A stretch of 64,000 bases of DNA. It comes from Bog-473 sp963744225. GTDB lineage: Bacteria; Actinomycetota; Acidimicrobiia; Acidimicrobiales; RAAP-2. The notes below the pieces were generated by a model. It saw only the letters and a list, made by a program, of their open reading frames with translations. It was not told the origin of the DNA and made no database searches. This document shows, one piece after another, positions 32,592 to 42,892 of the stretch; within the stretch, counting starts at the first letter, position 1; each line of letters starts with the position of its first letter. A program made the translations under genes and the position numbers. The stretch lies in NCBI GenBank assembly GCA_963744225.1, contig CAVUSV010000003.1:682001-746000 (forward strand), read 5' to 3'.

Positions 32592-33781
32592 CACGTGCCC
32601 ACCGTCTGGTAGATCTCGAGATACCGCTTCGCTACCTCGGTCCACGACCACTGAGGGTGAACCTGGGCGCGGGCAGTCGATCGGAGTGTCTTGAGCAGTC
32701 CAGGCTCGCCGAGCAGGCGGCAGATGCCTTCAGCCAGATCCTCACTTCGGTAGCCCGGTGCGACGAGAAGCGGGTGGAGACCCTGCACCACCTCGGTGTT
32801 AGCCCCGACGGGCGTCACCAGCGTCGGAGTGCCTACGGCAAGGGACTCCGCTGTCGAAAGCCCGAACCCCTCCAACGCCTGAGACGGTGTCACCGTCAAA
32901 TCGGCGACCCGATACCAGTTCAAGAGCTCGTCGTTGGGCACGCGGCCGAGCATCGCGACGTGGTCCTGGAGTCCAAGGCGGCGGATGTACTGCGTGATCG
33001 TTCCACGCTGGTGACCGTCGCCCGCGATCGCCAGACGTGTCGACGGCCACCGTTCGAGCACCGTCGGCAGGGCCTGTATCAGCTCGAGGACTCCTGTACG
33101 GAGGGTCAGGCGTCGCGCCGTGAAGAGGAGAGGATCGGCGGACCGGGCCCAAGGGGAGCGCTTGGCGGGGCCTGGGCAAAACCATTCCGTGTTGATACCG
33201 CCGGCGATCAGCCGACTCCCTTCTGCGGCGGACGGCGAGAGATTCCGCAGTTCCGATCGCATGAATTCGGACAGAACGACGTTTCCCCGCGCTCTCGATG
33301 TAACGGACCACTCGGTTGCGCGTACGCCGGCCACCGCAGTGCGCTGTACTCGCTTCGGCAGCGCGTAGGAGTCGCTCCGCTCCGCGAGCAGCTCTTTGTG
33401 AACCGGCGCGTGGAACGTGTACAGGTAAGGGAGGGATGTGAAGACCAGGGGCAACGATGTGAAGGGGTAATGGCAGTGCACAAGGCAGCCCGGCTGGCGT
33501 AACCGGAGCTGCCCCACTACGCCCGCGGAGACGTACGCGGGGTATTGCAGCGCGAACGCCCTCTTGCGCTTGTCCGGGACGCGGTGACGGTGAATCCGCA
33601 CGCCGTCCTTCCCAATCTCAACTGGAGGATCATTGGGGGAGACCCGTTTTGCCAGGACAGTCACTGGCAGGCCGAGGGACACCAGCGCGGCAGAGAGCTC
33701 CCGCACATAGCGTTCAAGACCTCCGAGCTTGTCGGGCGCGATCGCATTTGTGAGCATCAGGACGGCCGAGACGCGGGGCAT
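32591..33781 (-). CDS. Glycosyltransferase family 4
   Basis: 396 residues from ATG 33781. MLTNAIAPDKLGGLERYVREL at the N-terminus, LVHCHYPFTSLPLVF, TARRLTLRTGVLELIQALPTV near residue 225, DHVAMLGRVPNDELLNWYRVADL, and GFGLSTAESLAVGTPTLVTPVG (GT4 donor site E-x7-E variant). Overlaps the neighbours at both ends by TGATG. Confidence 0.87.
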   Translation of the reverse strand: MPRVSAVLMLTNAIAPDKLGGLERYVRELSAALVSLGLPVTVLAKRVSPNDPPVEIGKDGVRIHRHRVPDKRKRAFALQYPAYVSAGVVGQLRLRQPGCLVHCHYPFTSLPLVFTSLPYLYTFHAPVHKELLAERSDSYALPKRVQRTAVAGVRATEWSVTSRARGNVVLSEFMRSELRNLSPSAAEGSRLIAGGINTEWFCPGPAKRSPWARSADPLLFTARRLTLRTGVLELIQALPTVLERWPSTRLAIAGDGHQRGTITQYIRRLGLQDHVAMLGRVPNDELLNWYRVADLTVTPSQALEGFGLSTAESLAVGTPTLVTPVGANTEVVQGLHPLLVAPGYRSEDLAEGICRLLGEPGLLKTLRSTARAQVHPQWSWTEVAKRYLEIYQTVGT

Positions 33782-34923
33782 CAGGCGACGAGGGCACCGT
33801 TGGGCTCGTGGCCGAAGGCGCTGCGGGCCCAGAGCGGCCACCGTGAGTCCCAGGTGTTTGCGCGGGCCCACGTGATCCGGGATGCAGCCATGTCGGGCGA
33901 CTCTGTCTCTGCAGCGTCGATTGCGTCGGCCCATTCATCGCCGTCTTGGGCGAAGTACGTGCCCGGTGGTGCTCCGCCGTGGAGACAGGACACGCCTGCA
34001 GAGACGACAGCGGGTCGCCCCCTCGCGGCACTATCGAACAGCTTCATGGACGATTGCCCCTCGGACAGGCCCGGCCGGTTCGGAATGATGACCACATCAG
34101 CACGGTCGATCGCGCCCGGTACGGCCTCCTTTCCAATAGTCCCGTGCCAACGGACACGTTCGGGGAACGCCGCCAACAGCGCGAGCAGTTCCGTTGCCGG
34201 CCTGTCGCTTGATCCGGCGTACCTGCAGGGTCCATACAAGTCGAGGCGGTACTGGGTCTGCGCCCTCATCAGTCGGGAAACGATCTCCGTATCGAAGCGT
34301 TCCGAGAACGTCCCGATATAAACGAGGGAGTGCGACCCTGGCCGACCGCTCGCCTTATTGGGGATACTGGCAGCATCGGCGCCGTTGGGAACGACCGACA
34401 CGTTCCTTCCACCGAAGCGGTCGACGAGGTCGGGCGAGGCCACGATGATCGCGTCGGCTTCGTCAGCGATCTTCTGGAACAGCTTCGCCAGCCGCATGGA
34501 CCGGCCCGAAGGCAGGAGCCGGGTCCAGTCGTCGGCGCAATCGAAGACCCGAAACCGCCGGCCTTGGGTTGCCCGCCACTGCCAAGGCAGGTTGCAGATG
34601 GTCGTTCCGACATCGTCGGCCCCCTGGGCGAGGATCCTTCGCATGAGCGAGATGTCGATCCACTCGGCTGCCCTCGCCCTGTGTCCGGGTACGAGTGTGG
34701 TTCTTTCGACGATACGCGGGACGCCGTCCCCGCCGGGTCTCACCTCCCCCCGCAGAGACCGAAGAAACGCCCGCGGGCCCGTCCGGCCGATGCTCCGCGC
34801 ATCGCTGGGAGTCTCGACGAAGGTCACATCGACGCCGCGTTGGAGCGCGATGCGAGTGAGCGCGTGCTCTCGTCGCATGGCCGGTTCCCACGTGCTCTTC
34901 GAGCAGAAAGTGATCGTGGTCAT
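33781..34923 (-). CDS. Glycosyltransferase (GT-B fold, GT4/GT1-like)
   Basis: 380 residues. FRVFDCADDW and ADAIIVASPDLVDRFGGRNVSVVPNGAD near residue 160, VYIGTFSERFDTEIVSRLMRA, GTIGKEAVPGAIDRADVVIIP and MKLFDSAARGRPAVVS. The DCADDW segment is like that of the TuaH/teichuronic-acid type glycosyltransferases. Overlaps the previous gene by ATGA. Confidence 0.8.
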   Translation of the reverse strand: MTTITFCSKSTWEPAMRREHALTRIALQRGVDVTFVETPSDARSIGRTGPRAFLRSLRGEVRPGGDGVPRIVERTTLVPGHRARAAEWIDISLMRRILAQGADDVGTTICNLPWQWRATQGRRFRVFDCADDWTRLLPSGRSMRLAKLFQKIADEADAIIVASPDLVDRFGGRNVSVVPNGADAASIPNKASGRPGSHSLVYIGTFSERFDTEIVSRLMRAQTQYRLDLYGPCRYAGSSDRPATELLALLAAFPERVRWHGTIGKEAVPGAIDRADVVIIPNRPGLSEGQSSMKLFDSAARGRPAVVSAGVSCLHGGAPPGTYFAQDGDEWADAIDAAETESPDMAASRITWARANTWDSRWPLWARSAFGHEPNGALVA

Positions 34924-36049
34924 GATCCGGCGACGTCCTCGAGCAAGACTCGCAGAGCTTGCGCGGACCGGTCCCAGGACCAGTGGGCCGCGTGGCGGGA
35001 CGCAGCCTCTTCGACGTCATCCGGCGCGTCGGTGGATTGCACCCTGGCCAGGGCACCGGCGACGGCATCGATCGTACGGGGAACCGCCCAGCCCGTGGTT
35101 CCGTTGATGATCGTCTCGGGGAGGCCACCTTCGTTGCTGACGATCACGGGGCAACCGCACGCCTGCGCCTCGATGCTCACCAGGCCGAATGGTTCGGCCA
35201 GAGCCAGGTAGAGCGTGACGAGCGCGTTTTGGTAGAGCTCGACGAGCTTCTCGTCACTGACGCCCACCCGTATTGTGAGTTCGACTCCGGCATCGCCAGC
35301 GAGCCCGTACAGACGGGCTTCCTCCTCCGGATCGGACGCATGGGAGGCAATGACGAGGGGTACGTTGAGGCCGGCCCTTCCCGCAGCGGTGATGGCCAGA
35401 TCATGTCCCTTGGTCGGGATGAGTTTGCCAACCGACAAGAGGTAGCTGCGTGAACGCACCCCGTCTGGCGGACGGAAGCACGCAGACACTCCACACGGAA
35501 CGATCCGCGCGGTTCGCGGGAGTAGGCGCTCCGGATGCGGTCGGCCGTGTACCGGGAGTTCGTGGCGACGATCGCTACAGACGTAGCGGTCCGGCGATCG
35601 AGTTGCTTGCATGTCCGCCGAATAGGCCAGTATGGGATCCGGCTCCGTGGCCGAACTGACGCCTGGAGTTGCCGTTCGTAGGCGATTCGACGCGGCTCGT
35701 CGCAGTAGTACACGGTCCGCCGGGCCAGATCCCTTGTGACCAGGGGAGCTTGTAGGAAATGACAGGGGTTGATCCAGACGACGTCCGGCTCGTGTTCACG
35801 AATCACGGCGTTCAACCGTCGATATGCCTCACCCACCGACAGGAGGTCGGCGTATCTGGCCGCAGGTCTCATGAAGGCGGGCGCGGCGTCCCCACGCAGG
35901 GACAGCGGAACAACCACGGCATTGCCAGTCACTGGTTCCGCACCCTCGAGGGTGAGCTCCGTGATTGGGATGCCCAGATGCTTGTGTTGCTCTGACATCC
36001 GACGATGGGCGCCACCGAACCGTTGGTTATGCACCATCACGATCTTCAA
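34920..36049 (-). CDS. Glycosyltransferase family 4, one frameshift
   Basis: About 376 residues when repaired. TTG start at 36049 overlaps the upstream stop (TTGA). The N-terminal half (KIVMVHNQRFGGAHRRMSEQ to NSRYTADRIRSAYSR) and the C-terminal half (TARIVPCGVSACFRPPDG, LSVGKLIPTKGHDLAI, FGLVSIEAQACGCPVIVSN) lie in different frames. One base appears to be missing at about 35511-35521, in a CCCGCG context. With it the join reads SAYSRRTARIVPCGV, a typical GT4 linker. The repair is thus very natural; sequence error is likely. Confidence 0.82.
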
Positions 36050-37140
36050 GATTGGATCCCGACCAGATCGGCGCCTCGGGGCCCCACCCTCCTGCCCGTG
36101 TAGGCCCGCATCAATGCATCCAGCATGGAGCCATCGTCGAAGAGGGCGACACGCCGCTGCCCGTTCTTTCCCATCGCCTCGGCCAGCCTTGGATCGTCGG
36201 CCAACCGGTCGAGAGCCTTTGCGAGATCGCAAGGAGACTCCGGTTCGACGAGGATGCCGGTCGCGCCTTCGTGGACGATCTCAGGCAGCCCATCGACACG
36301 GGCCGCAACCACCGCAACGCCCTGCTGCATTGCCTCCATCGCGGCATAAGGCCAGGCTTCCCATCGGGATGGCATGACGAGCGCCGTGGCTGACCGAAGG
36401 GTGCCCGCAACGTCCGGCCGCAAGCCGACGAAACGGACGGACCGTGCGAGAGTCGACGCACGCTCCTGCAGTTCCACACGATGGGGACCGTCTCCCACGA
36501 CCTCGAGCGACCACGTCGCGTCCGCCAAGGCGGCGGCGTCCACGAGAAGGTCGAAGCCTTTCTGTGCAATCACCGAACCGACGGCGACGAATCGCGGCGG
36601 AGTCTCCGGACTTGATGGCTCCACATCGCATGGCCCGACGCCGTTGGGAATCGTGACGACCTTGTGTGGGTCGACCCCGTAGCGTGTCAGGAGGAACCGG
36701 CGCGAAGCGTCGCTGACCACGACAATGCGATCGCACAGCGAGAATTGCAACCGCTTGAATGCCGTCTTCGCAGGCCATGATCCCGGTCGGGATCTAGTCG
36801 AATGTGACCTTGCCGAAGGATCGGACGCATCTGTGCGAGGCAAATGCTCTGTGACGACGACCACAGCGCCGGAACGGCGGGCGGACACGAGCGACCAGAG
36901 CGACTCGCGACTGTAGGTGTCAGCCAAATGCAGGTGCCAGACATCGGGAGCAGGCCGGGACGACGGTTCCCGGACAGTGAACCCCTGCCTGGACGCCTCC
37001 CCACACAGCATCGATGCCTTGGGGTCGAGCTCAATCTCGATGTCGTGCCCGCGTTGCCGCAGCCCTGCGGCCACGTCCATGATATGACGCCAGACCCCAC
37101 CCCTCTGCCGGGCCGTCGTGGCGAGGACAATGCGCATCAT
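36046..37140 (-). CDS. Glycosyltransferase family 4
   Basis: 364 residues. RQRGGVWRHIMDVAAGL near the N-terminus, VWHLHLADTYSRESLW, VVTIPNGVGPC near 170, AVGSVIAQKGFDLLVDAAAL, VMPSRWEAWPYAAMEAMQQG (E-x7-E donor motif). ATGA overlap with the polymerase gene upstream. Confidence 0.87.
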   Translation of the reverse strand: MMRIVLATTARQRGGVWRHIMDVAAGLRQRGHDIEIELDPKASMLCGEASRQGFTVREPSSRPAPDVWHLHLADTYSRESLWSLVSARRSGAVVVVTEHLPRTDASDPSARSHSTRSRPGSWPAKTAFKRLQFSLCDRIVVVSDASRRFLLTRYGVDPHKVVTIPNGVGPCDVEPSSPETPPRFVAVGSVIAQKGFDLLVDAAALADATWSLEVVGDGPHRVELQERASTLARSVRFVGLRPDVAGTLRSATALVMPSRWEAWPYAAMEAMQQGVAVVAARVDGLPEIVHEGATGILVEPESPCDLAKALDRLADDPRLAEAMGKNGQRRVALFDDGSMLDALMRAYTGRRVGPRGADLVGIQS

Positions 37141-38684
37141 CGACCGATGTGGATGGCGCTACCGGCAGATGCGCGCTCACCGTCGGGGCGGCCGATGCTC
37201 GCTGCGGCACTGGCGGTCAGACCAACGAGGACCGCGAGGAATCCGGCAACCGAGTAGTACCGCACCGTGAAGTCGGTGACCCAGGTGACGGCAACGCCCA
37301 GAAAGGCACCCACGAGACCCGGGTGCAGCCAATCCGTGGCGCGGGTCCGGTACAAGTCCGCAGAGAGGCCGCCAATGAGCAAGAGGAGCACGCCGGCACC
37401 GAACACCCCCCCCTCGGCCATGTACTGGAGGTACGTGTTCTGGGCATGGCTGCTCGGGCCGTTTCCGGGGACCGTCGCTTCGAGCTTCGGCACCAGATTG
37501 CCAAAGCCAACCCCGGTGATGGGGTTGGCTTTGAAGACACCGAGCGCAGCGGCCCAGTCTTGCTCACGGCCCCGGTCTGACGCCGCCGTCCTGACGTTCG
37601 AAGCGGTCGGATGCAGGATCGAGCTGAATCGGGACGTGATTGCCGGTCCGTAGAGCGCCGCTGCCGCCGACAGCGCCCCGACGATGAGGACCCCGGCCAG
37701 CAACGCCCCCCGCCGGCGCTGGTCGCCACGGCTGAAGATGGCCACGCCGACGACGCCGACGCCGGCCGCGATCCAGCTGGCCCGAGACAGCGACACAGCG
37801 AGCCCTCCGATGAGCGCGATGCTGATTGTTGCCGCCACCAGGCGAATCCGTCGCGGGAGTTCGACCCGGAGCACCAAGAGAAGAGCGAGAGGCAAGGCCA
37901 TGGCGAGAACGTTGCCGAGCGAGATCGGATCAAAGAACGTGCCCGTTGTCCGGGCTGAGGTCCCGTAATTGAAAAAGTACCCCTGGGCGGAGTACGTGGC
38001 CGATCCTGCGCCGCCGTAGAGGTTGAAGGCATGGCCCGTCGCGTACTGCGCCAAGGCGAGCAACGCCTGCAGACCAGCCGAACCGACGAAGAAGAGGACC
38101 ACGAGGAGTCGTCCGTCGGGGTACAGGACGGCGACGCGGGCGCAGAGCCAGGCGATGTCCACGAATGCCAGCACGTAGAGCAATTCGTGCACAGGATGCA
38201 GGCCGAGCGCAGCCGGAACCAGCAAGAGTACGAGGGCGTAGGGAAGTATCCGGATGAGCGCCGCGGCCCTGGACACGGAACGGCGGCGTCCCCCACCTTC
38301 TATCTCCACAACGATGGTGGCCACCACCAACGTGAGCAGCAGCACCGAGATCGGCTGTCCGTGAATCGTCGCGACGTAAGGCTCTATGGGTATTGCTAGT
38401 GCCACAAGCCCCATGGCCCAGGCCGACGGTCGCTCGACCGTGAGAAGCAGGATCACCAAGAAGGGAGCGGCAACGAGGATCGCCCATTTGAGTATTGAGT
38501 ACTGGTGGAACACGGCGGTCGTGTCGAGACCTGAGGCTCCCACCACGAACGCCGTCGTGCCGGCAACCATCAGCGCGAACCTTGGCAGGTCCCTCGGCAC
38601 GGCGAGACGACGGATCCGCGCGATTACCACGGTGGACGCGATTCCGCTGGTCCTCGCCGCTTCGGGATGGTGCGTCGTGCTCAT
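37137..38684 (-). CDS. O-antigen ligase/polymerase-like (Wzy) membrane protein
   Basis: 515 residues with about 12 membrane helices and a large outer loop between about residues 350 and 430. The loop holds RTAASDRGREQDWAAALGVF, NPITGVGFGNL and SSHAQNTYLQYMAEGG, features of the Wzy_C/WaaL family, including the conserved His. It should polymerise flipped repeat units. Overlaps both the Wzz-like gene (38681-38684) and the following glycosyltransferase. Confidence 0.82.
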   Translation of the reverse strand: MSTTHHPEAARTSGIASTVVIARIRRLAVPRDLPRFALMVAGTTAFVVGASGLDTTAVFHQYSILKWAILVAAPFLVILLLTVERPSAWAMGLVALAIPIEPYVATIHGQPISVLLLTLVVATIVVEIEGGGRRRSVSRAAALIRILPYALVLLLVPAALGLHPVHELLYVLAFVDIAWLCARVAVLYPDGRLLVVLFFVGSAGLQALLALAQYATGHAFNLYGGAGSATYSAQGYFFNYGTSARTTGTFFDPISLGNVLAMALPLALLLVLRVELPRRIRLVAATISIALIGGLAVSLSRASWIAAGVGVVGVAIFSRGDQRRRGALLAGVLIVGALSAAAALYGPAITSRFSSILHPTASNVRTAASDRGREQDWAAALGVFKANPITGVGFGNLVPKLEATVPGNGPSSHAQNTYLQYMAEGGVFGAGVLLLLIGGLSADLYRTRATDWLHPGLVGAFLGVAVTWVTDFTVRYYSVAGFLAVLVGLTASAAASIGRPDGERASAGSAIHIGR

Positions 38685-39646
38685 AGCGGTTCAGCTCTGC
38701 TCGCTCTCCTCCGAGTGACGAAGATCGCCAGCTGACAGGCCACGAGCAACGTGAGGAGAGCAGCCACCGTCGCGTACAGGGTGGGCCGTGGTGAAACCTT
38801 GCTTGGACCGGTGCCCGACACAATGACCGTGATCACCGGTTGCTGTGAGGCGATCGCGAGCGCCGTATTGGCGGTCAGCGTCGCGCGCGTTCCCATGACT
38901 TGGGTGAGTTGGTTCTCAAAGCTCTGAAGGTTGGTCAGGCTCGTACTGCTGTTCGGGGCGCTCTCCGTACTGGCGATTGCGAACTGCAGCAACGCTATTT
39001 CTTGATTTAGTGATTCTGTGTGGGCCGCGATGGAGTCCCGGAGTGAGCGCGACGTGGTACTGGCCCGCTCCGCCAAATACGTTTTGAAAGCGGTCGTTGC
39101 GGCCCGCACCCACCGGAGGGCATCGTCCTTCGTCGGCCCTTGCGCGGTGATTTGAATGAGATTCTGAGAGTTCAGCGTGCCCGAAGACAGATGGCTCGAC
39201 AGCACAGAGGAGGATATTCCGAGATCTCGGGCTGCCGCGGTGACCACGGTGTCGGACGTAACGAGCAGTGCGTCCTGCGCGGCGAGGCTGTTGGAGGCCA
39301 GGGCCACGTCCTGGGCCGAACCGCCGGGGGTGGAGGCTGCGGTCACACTCACCGTCGCTGACGAGCTGTAGACGGCCGCTGATGCCCCGGTCAGAAGATA
39401 AACAACAGCGCCGACTACCAGCGTGCTGGCAACGATTGCATAGCGAAAGCGCCAGATCGCCGAGATCCGGTCGACGTCCGCCGCCGTCCGCACTTCGGGC
39501 GGGGCCGATTTACGGCCAGCGGCAGCGACCTCCGTAGATCCTGGGGCGCCGTCATGATGAGCGGCAAACCCGTTGGCCGCTGTCGCCGCGTTCGGTGAGG
39601 GTGCCGACGAAGTGGGAATCTGGACGTCAGTGGGTTCCATGGTCAC
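38681..39646 (-). CDS. Wzz/chain-length-determinant-like protein without kinase domain
   Basis: 321 residues. A Pro/Ala-rich cytosolic start, first helix YAIVASTLVVGAVVYLLTGAS, an extracytoplasmic coiled-coil region (about residues 90-275), second helix TLYATVAALLTLLVACQLAIFV and a short basic tail. Lacks the BY-kinase domain and Tyr cluster found in full-size EPS co-polymerases; no separate kinase gene is in the window. Sets chain length with the Wzy-like protein. Confidence 0.75.
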   Translation of the reverse strand: MTMEPTDVQIPTSSAPSPNAATAANGFAAHHDGAPGSTEVAAAGRKSAPPEVRTAADVDRISAIWRFRYAIVASTLVVGAVVYLLTGASAAVYSSSATVSVTAASTPGGSAQDVALASNSLAAQDALLVTSDTVVTAAARDLGISSSVLSSHLSSGTLNSQNLIQITAQGPTKDDALRWVRAATTAFKTYLAERASTTSRSLRDSIAAHTESLNQEIALLQFAIASTESAPNSSTSLTNLQSFENQLTQVMGTRATLTANTALAIASQQPVITVIVSGTGPSKVSPRPTLYATVAALLTLLVACQLAIFVTRRRASRAEPL

Positions 39647-39720
39647 CTTGCCTTAGGGTGCGTCGAAATGAGCTCGTAGTACGTGGTCGTTGGTGTTCAG
39701 ACAGATTCAAGACGACTCCA

Positions 39721-41007
39721 TTAACTTGCCTTTCGTACCGGTCGGTCAGCGGAGCGCAGCGCGCCGCGGGAACCGACGACGCCGGGAGGGAAGGGCCCGG
39801 TTGCGTCCCCGAAGCCGAAGAACGCGTCATCGAAGACTCTCGACGGGCTGGCGGGACCGTCGCCGGCGCGACGCCCGAGGAGGGTCTCTTCGAGCTGGCG
39901 ATAGTCCCGGATGACTCTGCTGGTGGAGTGGTACTCCACCACGGCCGAACGGGCTCGGTTGCCGAGTTCACGGCGAGCCGCCGGGTGCGTGAGGAGTTCG
40001 GCGATGACCTGCGCGAACTTGTCCGCCTCCGGTCTCCCATTGTCCACAATCCCCGAAAGCCGACCAAAGCCAGACGCGGCGGCGGATGAGGCGACAACGG
40101 TGGCTCCGCAGGCCATGGCCTCGAGGAGGACGAGGGACTGGCCTTCCCATCGGCTCGGCAGGGCGACGAGATCCGCTGCCCAATAGTGGGGTCGCGGATC
40201 GACGTTACCGACGAACTCGACCCTGTCCTCCAGGGAGAGCTGACGACACAGGGCACGCAACGAAGGCTCTGACGGGCCCGCTCCGACCAATCGAAGACAC
40301 GCGGTGCGATTGCCGAGGGAAGCCAGCGCTCTGACCAGGATGTCCTGGCCCTTCTGCTCGCAGAGGCGACCGACGCACACCACGAGGGGACCTGCTTGTT
40401 GTTCGGAGCGCTTCGCGTGAGGGTATGGGGGCGGGAAGAAGCGCTCGCAGTCGACGCCGTTCTCGATCACAACGATCTTTCCGGCCGCGCCCGCCGACAA
40501 TGCCGAATTTCCGTCGAGGGCCTCGCGGGGCGACACGGTGACGATCGCGTCGGTCCACCGCGCTGCGACGCGTTCGAAGCGCCGGTACAGGGTGGACAGG
40601 CGGCCACCTACGTACCACGACCAGGCGTGAGGAACGAAGACACAGGCCGGCCGGCGCGACGGCGGCAACGTCAAAGATGCGATTCTGCCCACCGCTCCGG
40701 CCTTGCTCGAGTGTAAGAACACGAGATCGACGCCTACCAAGAGCCGCCGCAGTTTGCGGACCGACGGGAGATCCTGCAGCGACGGCTCCCGGGTGAGATG
40801 CAGACCGGTCCAGGGGACGCCTTCTGAGTGGGCCCACTGTTCCAGAGGGCCAGATGGAGAGGCGATCTTCACGTCGTGCCCCCGATCTCGGTCGGCCTTC
40901 GCGATCAACTGCAGAACCGATGCGGTCCCACCGTCCACCGGCTGACTTACGTGGAGTATCCGCAGTCGCGGCGCGCCCTCCTCGCACGGGAACCGGTCCA
41001 TCATCAT
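39721..41007 (-). CDS. Glycosyltransferase family 4
   Basis: 428 residues from ATG 41007 (several ATGs in a row; the first gives an ATGA overlap with the upstream gene). LRILHVSQPVDGGTASVLQL, VFVPHAWSWYVGG, VVCVGRLCEQKGQDILVRAL near 200, LPSRWEGQSLVLLEAMACGA (donor E-x7-E). The C-terminal 50 residues are Gly/Ser/Arg-rich. Second gene of the operon, so it probably adds the second sugar. Confidence 0.87.
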   Translation of the reverse strand: MMMDRFPCEEGAPRLRILHVSQPVDGGTASVLQLIAKADRDRGHDVKIASPSGPLEQWAHSEGVPWTGLHLTREPSLQDLPSVRKLRRLLVGVDLVFLHSSKAGAVGRIASLTLPPSRRPACVFVPHAWSWYVGGRLSTLYRRFERVAARWTDAIVTVSPREALDGNSALSAGAAGKIVVIENGVDCERFFPPPYPHAKRSEQQAGPLVVCVGRLCEQKGQDILVRALASLGNRTACLRLVGAGPSEPSLRALCRQLSLEDRVEFVGNVDPRPHYWAADLVALPSRWEGQSLVLLEAMACGATVVASSAAASGFGRLSGIVDNGRPEADKFAQVIAELLTHPAARRELGNRARSAVVEYHSTSRVIRDYRQLEETLLGRRAGDGPASPSRVFDDAFFGFGDATGPFPPGVVGSRGALRSADRPVRKAS

Positions 41008-42416
41008 CCGCCACCTCCCGTTACGACCTCTGAGAACGTCCTGAGGATGACCTTCATGTCCATCCAAAGAGACCAGTTGTCGATGTAGTAGTTGTCATAA
41101 TTCGCCCGCTCGCTGATCGGCGTGTCACCGCGCATCCCATTTACCTGCGCAAGGCCAGTGAGTCCTGCGGGCACCCGGTGACGGAAGCAATAATTCGGCT
41201 CCTCGACGGTGAACTTGTCGACGAAGTGCGGCCGCTCGGGGCGGGGGCCGACGATGGTCATGTCTCCCCGCAGGATGTTCCAGAGCTGCGGCAGCTCATC
41301 GAGGGAGGTACGCCGGAGGAGCCGCCCGATGCGGCTGACACGCGAATCGTTGCTGATCGACCATGTCGTCCCTGACTCCTCCTCGCTCGCAGGACGGAGT
41401 GTCCGGAATTTGAAGAGCTGGAATGGGCGCCCGTCACATCCCACCCGGGTCTGGCGGAACAGGATTCCCGGACCACTGTCGATCCGGACGGCGATCGCGC
41501 ACCCGAGCAAAACGGGGGCGAGGAGGAACAGGGCTACCGCGCTGACCGTGAGGTCAAAGGCGCGCTTGCACTTCCACGGGACGCCTCCCCTTCCGGAGTG
41601 GCCGAACCGGACCACCGGGATGGAGCCGATCATCTCGGACTTCCATGTGGGGTGATTCAACTCGTGGAGCCGGGGAACCATGAAAATGCTGCAGTCGTTC
41701 CACAGCGCCTGACGCACGATCGAAGCCAACTCCTCCTCGGCGAACCCGCGGTCGCTGACCAGGACCACCTCTGCCCCGACCTGATCAATGCTTGACCGCA
41801 GGCACGGGATGCGTCCGAGATACGTTCCGGCCGAAGACGTGGCGTGGGGATCGGGCCGATCGGCAAGATAGCCAGCGACACGGAGGCCGTAGTGGGGCGC
41901 CGAGGCCAGGGAATCCGCCAACCGCTCCGCGACGGGTCCGGACCCGATGACGATCGAACTGTGACGCACCAATTGGCGCCCTCGTGCCTGTCTGATTACG
42001 AGATTGGCCATCGCCCGTCCCACGAGAGTGAGCGCAATCGCGACGGCCGCCGCGGCGAGATACACGGAGTTGCCGACAGTCGGGTGCCGGAGCGCGCTCA
42101 GCGTCGCGACCACGGCCGTGGAAGCCAGCAAGCAACCGAGAAGGATCGGGATCTCGTCAAGCACGAAGGGCTGCAGCCGGGGGCGGTACAGATCGACCGA
42201 CCAGAAGAGGAGGCACGACATGACCGCTGCGGTCAGGAGACCCCGGTAGTGGCTGCGCTCCCAGGAAATGGGCAGACTCATGCAGACGAGGTCGGTCACG
42301 AGAAGCAGTTGTGGACCGGTGAATCGCTGACGCTTTCGACGGCCGCGGCGCATTGGACCGAAGATCCCCGAAAGCGTGTGAGTTTTTCTGCGGCCCCCCC
42401 GAGAGTCGTGAGCCAC
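41004..42416 (-). CDS. Exopolysaccharide polyprenyl-phosphate glycosyl-1-phosphate transferase (WbaP/PssY type)
   Basis: 470 residues. Four N-terminal helices (about residues 35-135), a CoA-binding/NAD-like cytosolic domain (HSSIVIGSGPVAERLADSL), one helix (DLTVSAVALFLLAPVLLGCAI) and the C-terminal catalytic sugar-transferase domain: KCKRAFDL, GPGILFRQTRVG, KFRTLR, SLDELPQLWNILRGDMTIVG. Transfers the first sugar-1-phosphate to undecaprenyl phosphate at the inner face. First gene of the EPS operon. Confidence 0.9.
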   Translation of the reverse strand: MAHDSRGGRRKTHTLSGIFGPMRRGRRKRQRFTGPQLLLVTDLVCMSLPISWERSHYRGLLTAAVMSCLLFWSVDLYRPRLQPFVLDEIPILLGCLLASTAVVATLSALRHPTVGNSVYLAAAAVAIALTLVGRAMANLVIRQARGRQLVRHSSIVIGSGPVAERLADSLASAPHYGLRVAGYLADRPDPHATSSAGTYLGRIPCLRSSIDQVGAEVVLVSDRGFAEEELASIVRQALWNDCSIFMVPRLHELNHPTWKSEMIGSIPVVRFGHSGRGGVPWKCKRAFDLTVSAVALFLLAPVLLGCAIAVRIDSGPGILFRQTRVGCDGRPFQLFKFRTLRPASEEESGTTWSISNDSRVSRIGRLLRRTSLDELPQLWNILRGDMTIVGPRPERPHFVDKFTVEEPNYCFRHRVPAGLTGLAQVNGMRGDTPISERANYDNYYIDNWSLWMDMKVILRTFSEVVTGGGG

Positions 42417-42882
42417 GCGCAGGACGTTACCGACGCCACGTTTCGACGCTGTTTCTAATCTACGAACACGTAATTAACTCATCGCGAACGGGCAACGAAC
42501 TTTTTGCCGTTCATCGACAAAAGACAACTCCCTGACAACGGACGTCCGCCCGTCGCGTGGATTACGGCAATGTGAACGGACAGCGCGGCGGCGGATTGAC
42601 GCCACCCCTTTGGGGACTCGTGTGCGGTGACCGCCAACGAAGATCGGCCGGCACGATTGGCTGCGCTGTGCCGAAGGTGCTTGTCCACTCCGCGGGGCGC
42701 CGTAACGGTCGCAGACTGGACGGAATCACGAGCGCCGTGTAGGAGTTGGAACGAATGGCAACCACTGGACGTCGATCACGGCTCGGGGTACTTCGTCGCC
42801 GGCTGAACATGTCCCCGTTTCGAGCTGGTCGACCGGGTGGGACAGCCAACGCTCCGGCGGACTGCGACCGCGCAGACCGGCC
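42417..42882. other. Divergent intergenic region of the EPS operon
   Basis: 466 bases between the minus-strand EPS operon and the plus-strand glycosyltransferase. The first 130 are AT-rich (AATCTACGAACACGTAATTA region) and must hold the operon promoter; candidate -10 elements exist without a clear -35. A near inverted repeat GAACGGGCAA/TTTGCCGTTC (42485-42513) could be an operator. The second half is GC-rich with a small possible reading frame (42755-42892). Confidence 0.45.
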
Positions 42883-42892
42883 GTGTCGATGA
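42755..42892 (+). CDS. Possible small basic leader protein
   Basis: 45 codons, ATG at 42755, many Arg, ending in an ATGA overlap with ATG 42889 of the glycosyltransferase. No clear ribosome site (GGAGTTGGAACG upstream is a partial match). Could be a coupled leader peptide or chance. Confidence 0.22.
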   Translation: MATTGRRSRLGVLRRRLNMSPFRAGRPGGTANAPADCDRADRPCR